Shown: positions 26,612 through 35,631 of the stretch, in pieces
How the letters are laid out: each line of letters starts with the position of its first letter
Position numbering within the stretch: the stretch's first letter is position 1
NCBI RefSeq assembly: GCF_020966775.1
Contig: NZ_JAJKFV010000002.1
Span: 248,001-312,000, forward strand
DNA: 64,000 nt
From: Rhodopirellula halodulae
GTDB lineage: Bacteria; Planctomycetota; Planctomycetia; Pirellulales; Pirellulaceae
Direction of reading: 5' to 3'
Notes under the pieces: model-generated
What the model saw: the letters and a program-made list of their open reading frames with translations, nothing else
What the model was told of the DNA's origin: nothing
Databases searched by the model: none
Position numbers and translations under genes: made by a program

Positions 26612-27841
26612 ATGAGAATTATCCCACACCTCTTGCTTTGTATGACGATGTGGACAACAGGCGTTCCCGCGTTCGGTCAGACTGTTCCCCGGGAACCAGC
26701 GACCGCCTCCAAGCAAACCGCCGTCGATCAATCGAACCATCGGAACATGCCGGTGGTGAAAGTGCTTCGGACCGATCCGATCACCAGCGATGTGGACGGA
26801 AACCCGATGTCCACCTCGCTGATCGAAATCACATTCGCTCCGGGGGCTTCGTCGCCGCCGCACCATCACCCCGGTGAAGTCGTGGGACATGTCCTGGAGG
26901 GCACGTTGGAGTTCAAGATCGAGGGCCAACCTCTTCAAACCCTCCACCCCGGCGACACGTTCTTTGAACCGACGATGGTGCTGCACGAAGTCGCACGCAA
27001 TCCCGACAACAAGGCCTCCACGCGCGTGTTGGTCACCATGGTGCATCCTCGAAACACCAAACGTCTGACCATTCCCGCCGGGGAAGTCGAAAATGCAAAG
27101 ATCTCGCCCGAAGCCAACACCGAGGTGATTGCCAACCAAACCTGCACGATTCGCGTTACAGACAGCGTCAATCGCGCTTCGTTCGATGAGTCCCTGCCGA
27201 CGATTGGGGTACTGCTGTTCGATGATGTCTTGATGACGGAAGTCACCGCGCCGATCGATGTCTTTTCCAAACCCTCCCAAGATGGCAAACGTCTGTTCAA
27301 CGTGGTGACGGTGGCGCGTAAACATCAACCGGTGCCGATGGAAAGCGGACTGCGGGTTCTGCCGGATTACTCCTTCGATGACTGCCCGGACTTGAACGTG
27401 TTGGTCGTGTCCAGCTCGTACGAGATGGAAACCATCGTGGCGTCGCCCGACATCGTGAATTTCGTTCGCTCCCAAGGCGCCGCAACGGATTTCACGATGA
27501 GCAACTGTGCCGGAGCCCACTTGATCGGAGCCTCCGGAATCGCAGAAGGCAAAAAGATCGTGACGTACATCGGCGGTGGCGAACTGTTGCAGAAGACTTA
27601 CCCAGGTCTTTCAGTGCAGGACGATCGCCACGTCAGTTTTGTCAAAGACGGCAAGATGATTTCGTCCAATGGCAACCTTGCCAGCTACATCTCGGCCCTC
27701 GAACTTCTCGAAGTAATGACATCGAAGGAGCACCGCGCGTACGTCGAGTCGCATTTGTATCTTGAACGATTGCAGCGTTACGAGCGGTTCGACCGCCACC
27801 TTCCCGGCGACACCGGAGCAGAATCGAACAAAGATCGATAA
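26612..27841 (+). CDS. Secreted cupin and DJ-1/PfpI two-domain protein
   Basis: 409 residues with an N-terminal signal peptide (ends near GVPAFGQ). A cupin-2 domain (~60-145) shows metal-binding residues in PPHHHPGEVVGHVLEGTLEF and HEV. A DJ-1/ThiJ domain (~190-375) follows: IGVLLFDDVLMTEVTAPIDV, LRVLPDYSFDDCP, and the elbow MSNCAGAHLIGASGI, where the nucleophile Cys is conserved, then FVKDGKMISSNGNLASYI. Fusion of the two with export is uncommon. It lies 12 bp after the AhpD-like gene and likely shares its transcript and MocR control. The exact reaction is unknown. Confidence 0.88.
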   Translation: MRIIPHLLLCMTMWTTGVPAFGQTVPREPATASKQTAVDQSNHRNMPVVKVLRTDPITSDVDGNPMSTSLIEITFAPGASSPPHHHPGEVVGHVLEGTLEFKIEGQPLQTLHPGDTFFEPTMVLHEVARNPDNKASTRVLVTMVHPRNTKRLTIPAGEVENAKISPEANTEVIANQTCTIRVTDSVNRASFDESLPTIGVLLFDDVLMTEVTAPIDVFSKPSQDGKRLFNVVTVARKHQPVPMESGLRVLPDYSFDDCPDLNVLVVSSSYEMETIVASPDIVNFVRSQGAATDFTMSNCAGAHLIGASGIAEGKKIVTYIGGGELLQKTYPGLSVQDDRHVSFVKDGKMISSNGNLASYISALELLEVMTSKEHRAYVESHLYLERLQRYERFDRHLPGDTGAESNKDR

Positions 27842-27954
27842 TTAATTGGCCATCTGCTCCACTATCGTGGAATCCGGTCGTTCGCTTGAAGTTCGTTGAA
27901 CTGGCTGAGTAAGCTGGTGACTTCCCGCCACGATCTCACCTTGGTATTGCAACC

Positions 27955-29784
27955 ATGAATCGACTTTCCACGTCCGTTCTCGCTTTCCTGTTTCTCACGG
28001 CATCGCCTTTGGCCGGGGATGAAATTCAGATTCCTGTGGTCAAAGACGGGAAAGCACAGGTCATCAAGGAGCTGGAAGATTCCGACTATTGGATCCGGCA
28101 TGATTTGTGGGTCGAGACGGAGTTCGATACTGACGGCGATGGGAAGCTGGATCGGATGCATGTCAGCGTCACTCGTCCAACGCAAACCGACACGCAGTCG
28201 CTCAAGCTGCCGGTGGTTTACAACTCCAGTCCATATTTCGCGGGCACCGCTGGTTCGGACGAGTCTTTCTACTGGGACCCTCGCCAAGAATTGGGTGACG
28301 ATCCACCAAAACGATCCGAAGCTCCCGACGTCAAACTGACCGGCACTCGACCGATCATCTCCAAGCGACACGTCAAAGACTGGCTGCCTCGCGGGTTCGT
28401 CGTGGTGCATTCGAGTGCGCCGGGCACCGGACTGTCACAAGGCTGCCCAACCGTGGGCGATGATCCGGAAGCCCTGGCTCCCAAGGCGGTGATCGATTGG
28501 TTGTGTGGTCGCGGAAAAGGTTTCACGGAACCAGAAGGTGGCGAACCAGTGGAAGCCTACTGGTGCTCCGGAAAGGTGGGCATGACCGGCACAAGCTACA
28601 ACGGGACGATTCCGTTGGCCGCGGCAACGACCGGGGTGGAAGGTTTAGAAGTCATCATCCCGGTGGCTCCCAACACTTCGTACTACCACTATTACCGATC
28701 CAACGGTTTGGTCCGTCATCCCGGCGGTTACCTGGGCGAAGACATCGACATCTTGTATGACTTCATCCACAGCGGCGGTGACGAAGCCATCAAAGACTAC
28801 TGCAATTGCAACGTGCGTGACGAACTCATGATTGCCCAGCAAGACCGAGCCACCGGCGATTACAACGACTTTTGGGCTTCACGGGATTACCTGAACCGAA
28901 TCGACGGAGTCAAAGCGGCCGTGCTGATGTCTCACGCTTTCAACGATTGGAATGTCGTGCCGGAACACAGCATTCGCATCTATGAAGCACTCAAAAAGAA
29001 CGGAGTGGAAACCAAACTGTTCATGCACCAAGGCGGCCACGGCGGACCTCCACCCATCGACATGATGAATCGTTGGTTCACTCATTATCTCTTCGGCGAA
29101 GACAACGGTGTCGAGAATGATTCGAATGCTTGGATCGTTCGCGAAAGTGATGATCGATCCAAACCAACCGAGTATCCAGAGTACCCGCACCCGGACGCCA
29201 AATTCGTCTCGCTGTACCCAACGCCGGGTGCTCCTCAGCGTGGAAGTTTGCAAACCAGTCCGCTTGCCACCGTGATTGAAGAAACACTGGTGGACAACTT
29301 CTCGTTCTCGGGTGACTCGCTGGCACAAGCCGAATACACCGAGCATCGTTTGATCTACACGACGCCTGAACTCAATGAAGCCGTTCATCTGTCGGGAACC
29401 CCGCGAATCAAACTTCGCATCGCTTGCGACCGCCCCGCCGCCAACCTGAGTGTGTGGTTGGTTTCGTTGCCATGGAATGGAGATCGCAACGCGAAGATCA
29501 CTGACAACATTATCACTCGAGGATGGGCCGACCCGCAGAACATTGATTCGATTCGCGAAAGCGTGCCATTGGTCCCCGGTCAGTTCTACGACGTCGAGTT
29601 CGACCTGCAACCGGATGACCAGATCATCGCGAAAGGCCAGCAGATTGGGTTGATGGTTTTCTCGAGCGATCGCGACTACACCCTTCATCCGACGCCGGGA
29701 ACCAAAATCACTTTGGATCTTCAGAAAACCCGCCTGAGTTTGCCGGTTGTTGGTGGGACCATTCCATTTGCCACCAAGGATTGA
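27955..29784 (+). CDS. X-Pro dipeptidyl-peptidase-like S15 family protein, secreted
   Basis: 609 residues, with a signal peptide (~1-19). Catalytic Ser lies in GKVGMTGTSYNGTIPLAAAT, the Asp in AAVLMSHAFNDWNVVPEHS, and the His in LFMHQGGHGG, the order of S15/CocE hydrolases. The C-terminal ~190 residues are the jelly-roll domain (VHLSGTPRIKLRIACDRPAA). The IVRESDDRSKPTEYPEYPHP stretch lies before it. It probably removes N-terminal X-Pro dipeptides in the periplasm. It stands alone, 113 bp after the cupin/DJ-1 gene. Confidence 0.9.
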   Translation: MNRLSTSVLAFLFLTASPLAGDEIQIPVVKDGKAQVIKELEDSDYWIRHDLWVETEFDTDGDGKLDRMHVSVTRPTQTDTQSLKLPVVYNSSPYFAGTAGSDESFYWDPRQELGDDPPKRSEAPDVKLTGTRPIISKRHVKDWLPRGFVVVHSSAPGTGLSQGCPTVGDDPEALAPKAVIDWLCGRGKGFTEPEGGEPVEAYWCSGKVGMTGTSYNGTIPLAAATTGVEGLEVIIPVAPNTSYYHYYRSNGLVRHPGGYLGEDIDILYDFIHSGGDEAIKDYCNCNVRDELMIAQQDRATGDYNDFWASRDYLNRIDGVKAAVLMSHAFNDWNVVPEHSIRIYEALKKNGVETKLFMHQGGHGGPPPIDMMNRWFTHYLFGEDNGVENDSNAWIVRESDDRSKPTEYPEYPHPDAKFVSLYPTPGAPQRGSLQTSPLATVIEETLVDNFSFSGDSLAQAEYTEHRLIYTTPELNEAVHLSGTPRIKLRIACDRPAANLSVWLVSLPWNGDRNAKITDNIITRGWADPQNIDSIRESVPLVPGQFYDVEFDLQPDDQIIAKGQQIGLMVFSSDRDYTLHPTPGTKITLDLQKTRLSLPVVGGTIPFATKD

Positions 29785-29939
29785 CTCGCGAGACCCATCC
29801 AAAAAATTCATTCCGTTCGGAAAGCATGAGCTAGGGTTGTACGCAGCCACACGCTGGACCGGTGTGCGCTGCGATCATTCCGCGAATTGTTGCCTTCACG
29901 CAATGATCGCCTCAGTCATTCTTTTTCGAACTCCAGCGG

Positions 29940-31682
29940 ATGAAGCACGCACTCGTTCTCTTCGGCATCCTGGCCGCGATTGCGTTGGCGGCGCCTTCGC
30001 TGGTGGTGCTCGGCTATTTTCTGCTCATCGTTCCCGGGCTGATTTTGACGATTGCTCCGACCGTGTTTGTGTACTTGGTCGCCACGGCAATCATTCGTCG
30101 CACGCTCCCCATCGATTCTTCGGTTGCCGCCACAGTGGTCGCATTTCTGATCGCGGTTCTTGGCGGTTGTCTGGTGATGCAGCCCTTTCGAATGCGAGCA
30201 ATCGCGAACTATCAAGCCGCTCAACAATCCGATGTCATCCCTGATCAGCAGATTCAACTGACAGGAAATGTTCGAATTGAAATGCCGAGCCGCAAACTTG
30301 GTCCCGCTTGTGATGCCCTTTGCCTCGCGGCTCTCGACTCGCCGCGAGTCGACTCCGTCACGATTGCTTGCATCGACCCGCAACGCTCTTCCAGTAATCA
30401 GGAAGCCGGCTTCCAACTCGTCGATGCGAATCCAGACTCCAGGCCTGGGATCTTTCCCAACGATCCGGGACAAATCGTTCGACACTATCCGCCGCTGGCG
30501 AAAGCTCAAGTCGGCAAGAAATTCACGTCGGCGACCAAAGCCGTGGAAGCCGAATGGGCCTTGCGATTGTGCGGTCCTCAGCGAATTCGAAGCGTCGTTC
30601 CCGTTGATGCTGATTCAGCCGATTGGACCTTACGAATTGAAAGTCGACGTGACCGTGACTCCCGTTTTCGCCGTGTCACTCTGACAGACTCGGATGGTGT
30701 GGTTCACCTTCGACTCAGCTATCAGCGACAATCCGTTCCTGCCTCGATCTTCTATCTCGGTTTTCGATGCAACTTCTCCACCAGCATGCTCTCCAGCGCA
30801 TCGTTTGGTTTGGGAAGGCAATCGTTGCAATCGGGAGACCCGACGCTCGATCCGGAAACAAGCTGGCTTGAGTCGATCGAGTTTCCACTTCCCACATGCG
30901 ATCTCAACAACATCGCCAAGCTGCGTGACCAAGCTCGCTTGGTCATCAACGATCCTTCCGCGAGTGAAGCTCAACTTGAATTGACGCGGCGATACCTGGG
31001 TCTCTTCTTCTTTGATTCCAAAGAACCCGACCACGGACTGATTGCACAGATCGTGGCCGACAAACGTGTTACCGATTTGGATCAGCCGCTTCAAAACCTG
31101 TTCTCGAAACAGAAAACACCGGCGGCCATGCGAGATGCCTTCGCCGAACGCATCGTGATGACGCACACGTCACCGAAGCTTCGACACTGGCTCGCTGAAC
31201 GGCTCGCCGCCATGCCGGAGGGCACCTTCGCCAACCCCACCGCGACGCATTGGAAGATCTGGAACACGCCGGAACTACGCCAACAAACCGGTCCCTTTGT
31301 GTCACGCATCGCTGATACCGGGCCCCAACAAGCACTGCCCGTGCTGCTATCGATGCTGGAGGACGTCACGAAGATTCCGCATTGGCGAGATCGCCGTGCA
31401 ATGGTGCATGGCATTCGCGAAGCTTTCGTTCAACTGGGGCCTCAAGCCAACACCGCCGTGCAGCCCGTGACGAAGCTATTCCTGCAGCGGCCATCCCCGA
31501 TTCTGAGCAACTCCGGCGATGCAAACGATTGGCGATTCACACTGACCCGCATGGGCGTCCCAATCGAGGACCTGCCCATGTTTCCAAGCCAATCGCAATC
31601 CACCATCGATCGGATCCACCGCAACGTTGCCGACAAAGTTCGTCGCTACGAGAAAGCCCAACTGGCCCCTGACGAGGCCTGA
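29940..31682 (+). CDS. Membrane-anchored hypothetical protein
   Basis: 580 residues. Three hydrophobic stretches at the N-terminus (HALVLFGILAAIALAAPSLV, LIVPGLILTIAPTVFVYLV and VAATVVAFLIAVLGGCLVM) suggest it is membrane-anchored. The large soluble part has no motif I recognise; its second half is helical with regularly spaced Leu/Ala residues that could be HEAT-like (RYLGLFFFDSKEPDHGLIAQ, LPVLLSMLEDVTK, VTKLFLQRP). Convergent with a sulfatase gene (27-bp gap). Function unknown. Confidence 0.75.
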   Translation: MKHALVLFGILAAIALAAPSLVVLGYFLLIVPGLILTIAPTVFVYLVATAIIRRTLPIDSSVAATVVAFLIAVLGGCLVMQPFRMRAIANYQAAQQSDVIPDQQIQLTGNVRIEMPSRKLGPACDALCLAALDSPRVDSVTIACIDPQRSSSNQEAGFQLVDANPDSRPGIFPNDPGQIVRHYPPLAKAQVGKKFTSATKAVEAEWALRLCGPQRIRSVVPVDADSADWTLRIESRRDRDSRFRRVTLTDSDGVVHLRLSYQRQSVPASIFYLGFRCNFSTSMLSSASFGLGRQSLQSGDPTLDPETSWLESIEFPLPTCDLNNIAKLRDQARLVINDPSASEAQLELTRRYLGLFFFDSKEPDHGLIAQIVADKRVTDLDQPLQNLFSKQKTPAAMRDAFAERIVMTHTSPKLRHWLAERLAAMPEGTFANPTATHWKIWNTPELRQQTGPFVSRIADTGPQQALPVLLSMLEDVTKIPHWRDRRAMVHGIREAFVQLGPQANTAVQPVTKLFLQRPSPILSNSGDANDWRFTLTRMGVPIEDLPMFPSQSQSTIDRIHRNVADKVRRYEKAQLAPDEA

Positions 31683-31709
31683 CGTTTCACACGCGAGTCC
31701 ATCAAACGA

Positions 31710-34082
31710 TCACTTGACTTCCAAAAGAATCTTGTGGATTCGTCCGGTGAACTTGGTTTCGTCCGGACCATAGCCAATGCCTTGAGCGACCGGCGTTTGA
31801 TTGTCCAATCCAACGTCGGCGGTTTCATCCGCTGAGAAGAGATTGGGCTGCGTTTTGTCGACACGGCCTTTGGCAACGGACTTATCGCCCACCGACAAAG
31901 TCGCCGTGCCGCCTTTGCCCAAACCACCTCCGTCATAAGCAAAGTCGAGCTTCACCGTTGACTTGCCTGGTGGCAATGCCTCCGATCCTTCGATGACGTA
32001 TCGGTTCAGCCCCAACCAGTTGTATTCGAAGCCGGGTTTGCCGTCGCGAAGGTGCAGTGACCAACCGCCAAATCGGCCTCCTTGGATTAAGATCGCTCCT
32101 GATGCGCCACCCTCGGGAATCTCAATATCAGCCGTGATGGTGAACGAGCGGTTTTTGACATTCATGAAGGTGTTCTCGAGCATACCCTCCATGCCTTCGT
32201 ACAACGTCAGCGTGGTGCGATCGCCGAGCAAGTCCGGTCGCCCCGCGAGCGCCGGATTCGCACGTTCAATGGTGCGGTCATCCAGTGGCAAAACGTTATA
32301 TTTCGCGGCCTCGACCATGAATAGGTTCTGCATTTCGTCCAGTTTTTCTGAATGCTGTTCAGCCAAATTGGTCGCCAAGCTGAAATCTTCGTGAACGTTG
32401 TAGAGTTCCCAAACATCATCCGTCAGAGGTTGCATCCCACTGGTTTGCCACGGCGCTCGGTGGATCGTCCGGGCAAGCCAACCATCACGATAGATCGCTC
32501 GGTTACCGAACATTTCAAAGTATTGCGTCGTGTGCCGCTCGCCCGCGTCGCCGTCGTTGAAGGTGTACAGGAAACTGGTTCCCTCGATGGGCACCTGGGG
32601 TGTGCCATTGACCACTGTTGGTTCGGGTAATTCCGCAGCTTCCAAAATCGTCGGCGCAACATCAATCACATGACTGAATTGCTTGCGAAGCCCACCGCCT
32701 TTCTGAATGCCATTCGGCCAGTGCACCACCATGCCATTTCGAGTGCCGCCAAAATCTGACGCCACCTGCTTGGTCCATTTGAAGGGGGCATCAAAGCAAA
32801 CGGCCCAGGCTGCGGCCATGTGCGGGAAGGTGGCTGGGCTTCCCCATTCGTCAATCAATGGGATCAGGTCTTCGACTTTTTCTTCCACACCATTGAAGTA
32901 AGTCATTTCGTTGTACATCCCGACCATGCCGCCTTCGGCACTCGTACCATTGTCGCCCGCGATGTAGAGAACCAACGTGTTGTCCATTTCGTCGATCTCT
33001 TCGATGGCGGAAACCAATCGACCGATGTGGTGATCGGTGTGCCCAACGAATCCCGCGAATACTTCCGCCTGACGACGGAACAATTTCTTGTTGTTTTCGG
33101 GCAGCGATTCCCATGACGCCAAATCCTTGGGCATGGGTGGCAATTTCGTTCCCTCTGGAATGATGCCTTCGCGTTTCTGACGCTCGAACGTTTGCTCTCG
33201 GACCTTGTCCCATCCCTCATCAAACTGCCCGCGAAATTTCGCGATCCATTCCTTGGGAACATGGTGCGGTGCGTGAGTCGCTCCCGTGGCAAAGTACATA
33301 AAAAACGGTTTGTCCGGAGTCATCGATTGCTGGGCCTTCACCCAGTTGATGGCTTGGTCCGTCATGTCCTCGGTGAAGTGGTAGTTGTCTTTCTTCGGAG
33401 GATTGACTTTCTTCACTCCGTCGTAAATCAAAGGTGCCCATTGGTCAGTCTCACCGCCGATGAAACCGTAAAACTTGTCGAAACCTTGATGAACCGGCCA
33501 CCGATCAAAAGGTCCTGACACGCTGGTCTCCCAAGGTGCCGTTTCGTGCCACTTTCCAAAGGCGCCGGTGCTGTAACCATTCAGCCTCAGCATCTCCGCC
33601 AACGGTGCAACGCGATTGGGAATCTTTCCCGTGTTGCCTGGATACGCGGTGGAGGTTTCCATGATGGAGCCCGCATTGGCCGTGTGGTGGTTGCGTCCAC
33701 ACTTCAGTGCCACACGGGTTGGCGAGCACAACGACGTGGTGTGAAAGTTGTTGTATCGCAAGCCGCCTTTTGCCAGACGATCCAAAGTCGGCGTTGGAAT
33801 GGGACCGCCAAAAGTCGATGTGGATCCAAAGCCAAGATCATCAATCAGAATGATCAAGACGTTGGGAGCTTTCTCCGGTGCCGTCACCTCAAACGGTGGC
33901 GGAGGCTCTGTGTTGCGAACATCCAACTCTGTGTATGCCGGATAGGTTGGCTCGGCGATTGGCAGAATTCGTCGATCAATCGGAGGACTGTCGTTGGCAT
34001 CACCAGCATCGGCCGACGTGGCACAAGCTAGGCTCGTCAGCACAACGCCGAAACATCTAGCCACATGTGGAAGTAGTCTCAT
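31710..34082 (-). CDS. Arylsulfatase (type I, FGE-dependent)
   Basis: 790 residues with a signal peptide. NVLIILIDDLGFGSTSTFGG opens the sulfatase domain; SLCSPTRVALKCGRN carries the C-x-P-x-R formylglycine motif, the Cys being the residue that must be oxidised. Further metal and substrate residues lie in ATGATHAPHHVPKEW and LYIAGDNGTSAEGG. The ~200-residue C-terminal extension (FTITADIEIPEGGASGAILI, GKSTVKLDFAYDGGG) looks like a beta-sandwich. It is exported to hydrolyse sulfate esters, probably of algal polysaccharide. It is divergent from a HAD gene over a 456-bp gap. Confidence 0.95.
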   Translation of the reverse strand: MRLLPHVARCFGVVLTSLACATSADAGDANDSPPIDRRILPIAEPTYPAYTELDVRNTEPPPPFEVTAPEKAPNVLIILIDDLGFGSTSTFGGPIPTPTLDRLAKGGLRYNNFHTTSLCSPTRVALKCGRNHHTANAGSIMETSTAYPGNTGKIPNRVAPLAEMLRLNGYSTGAFGKWHETAPWETSVSGPFDRWPVHQGFDKFYGFIGGETDQWAPLIYDGVKKVNPPKKDNYHFTEDMTDQAINWVKAQQSMTPDKPFFMYFATGATHAPHHVPKEWIAKFRGQFDEGWDKVREQTFERQKREGIIPEGTKLPPMPKDLASWESLPENNKKLFRRQAEVFAGFVGHTDHHIGRLVSAIEEIDEMDNTLVLYIAGDNGTSAEGGMVGMYNEMTYFNGVEEKVEDLIPLIDEWGSPATFPHMAAAWAVCFDAPFKWTKQVASDFGGTRNGMVVHWPNGIQKGGGLRKQFSHVIDVAPTILEAAELPEPTVVNGTPQVPIEGTSFLYTFNDGDAGERHTTQYFEMFGNRAIYRDGWLARTIHRAPWQTSGMQPLTDDVWELYNVHEDFSLATNLAEQHSEKLDEMQNLFMVEAAKYNVLPLDDRTIERANPALAGRPDLLGDRTTLTLYEGMEGMLENTFMNVKNRSFTITADIEIPEGGASGAILIQGGRFGGWSLHLRDGKPGFEYNWLGLNRYVIEGSEALPPGKSTVKLDFAYDGGGLGKGGTATLSVGDKSVAKGRVDKTQPNLFSADETADVGLDNQTPVAQGIGYGPDETKFTGRIHKILLEVK

Positions 34083-34174
34083 GCGAGTTCACCTTTTGAT
34101 AAGTTTGAGAAACGTCGTCATTCGGGGAACCAACGAGTATCTCGCCGTACTCACCAACGACGTGTTGAAAAGAG

Positions 34175-34195
34175 TTTGACCGTCGACGGTTCAAA
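34175..34195. promoter_or_regulatory. Palindrome in the sulfatase/HAD divergent region
   Basis: A perfect 12-bp core ACCGTCGACGGT (34179-34190) is flanked by TTTG and TCAAA, making a near-palindrome of 21 bp. It sits 93 bp upstream of the sulfatase start and is a candidate operator. The remainder of the 456-bp gap 34083-34538 shows no gene. Confidence 0.4.
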
Positions 34196-34538
34196 CCTGC
34201 ATCGATTGCATCGCGAAGATTGCCGTGCCAATGTATCCAGCGGTGAAAGAAGATGTCACAGTCCGATTCGTGAGATTTCAATCAATTTATGTATTCAGCT
34301 CACACAGTAAACTTCTGTCTACCGAACCGACTGCTATTACATTCGCAATCAAGGCCTTTGGCTACGGATATGCCGGGTACAATATGGACAGCTCAAGGTG
34401 CGGACCGTTGATGAAGCGACCCGAACGAGTCCTCCGATGCTTCGTGAATCTCGTTTCCGTGGTTCCGATCACCGCTTGTCGCAATCTTGTCTTTCAACTG
34501 TTTCGATGTGGCTTTCATACTCATCACGCAAGAGAAAC

Positions 34539-35531
34539 ATGAACAACCCACGCTTTCTGACCAACTTTGCATTTGCAGCCTCTCTATGGATCGCTTCGGT
34601 CACGGCATGGGGACAGGACCCTTTGCCTTCGTGGAATGACACGGCTTCGAAGAAATCCGTTCAGGCCTTCGTTGAACGAGTGACCAGGCAAGACTCACCC
34701 GACTTTGTGCCGGTGGAGCGTCGAATTGCAACGTTTGACAACGATGGCACGTTGTGGAGTGAACAGCCGTACTACTTTCAACTGGCGTTCGCCTTGGACC
34801 GAATCAAAGCGATGGCTCCGGATCACCCGGAGTGGAAGAATCAGCAACCATTCCAGGGCGTGTTGGATGGCGATCTGAAAGCCGTGATGGCTGGCGGTGA
34901 AAAGGCTTTGATCGAAATCGTTGCTGCCACACATTCAGGAATGACCGCGGACGAATTCGAGCAGATCGTTACGCAGTGGATCGACACCGCCAAACATCCC
35001 CAGACTGGAAAGCTGTACAAGCAGATGGTCTATCAACCCATGTTGGAGTTGCTGGACTATCTACGAGCGAATGATTTCAAGACGTTCATTGTTTCCGGTG
35101 GCGGCATTGAATTCATGCGTCCGTGGACGTTGGAGACGTACGGCATTCCTCGTGAACAAGTCGTTGGCAGCAGCATCAAGTCTCGCTACGAAATTCGCGA
35201 TGGCAAACCGGTCCTTGTTCGTTTGCCGGAGGTCAATTTCATCGATGACAAAGAGGGCAAACCGATCGGAATCCACATGCACCTCGGACAACGTCCCATT
35301 TTCGCGGCGGGCAATTCGGACGGTGATTGGCAAATGCTTCAGTACACCACGATCGGTCACTCCCCAAGCTTTGGCCTGATCGTGCATCACACCGACGCGG
35401 ATCGTGAATGGGCCTACGATCGCCAGTCGCACGTTGGCCGACTGGACCAAGCCTTGGACGATGCCCAACAACAAGGCTGGACGGTGGTGGACATGAAACG
35501 CGATTGGAAAACCATCTATCCGAGCAAATGA
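34539..35531 (+). CDS. Secreted HAD-superfamily hydrolase
   Basis: 330 residues from ATG at 34539, chosen because it begins a clean signal peptide (NFAFAASLWIASVTAWGQ). HAD motif I is ATFDNDGTLW (DxD), motif II FIVSGGG, and motifs III/IV lie around VNFIDDKEGKPIG and FAAGNSDGDWQMLQ. These fit a phosphoserine-phosphatase-like HAD phosphatase exported to the periplasm. The substrate is unknown. It is divergent from the 790-residue sulfatase; a shared control region is possible. Confidence 0.9.
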   Translation: MNNPRFLTNFAFAASLWIASVTAWGQDPLPSWNDTASKKSVQAFVERVTRQDSPDFVPVERRIATFDNDGTLWSEQPYYFQLAFALDRIKAMAPDHPEWKNQQPFQGVLDGDLKAVMAGGEKALIEIVAATHSGMTADEFEQIVTQWIDTAKHPQTGKLYKQMVYQPMLELLDYLRANDFKTFIVSGGGIEFMRPWTLETYGIPREQVVGSSIKSRYEIRDGKPVLVRLPEVNFIDDKEGKPIGIHMHLGQRPIFAAGNSDGDWQMLQYTTIGHSPSFGLIVHHTDADREWAYDRQSHVGRLDQALDDAQQQGWTVVDMKRDWKTIYPSK

Positions 35532-35631
35532 AACGCGAAGAATCAGGCCGAATCTTCGATCACACCAGTGTTCTTTCCTTGTGGACTTTCTTCTTCAGGA
35601 TTTCTCGCATCGAGGCCGAATCGGCCATTCG

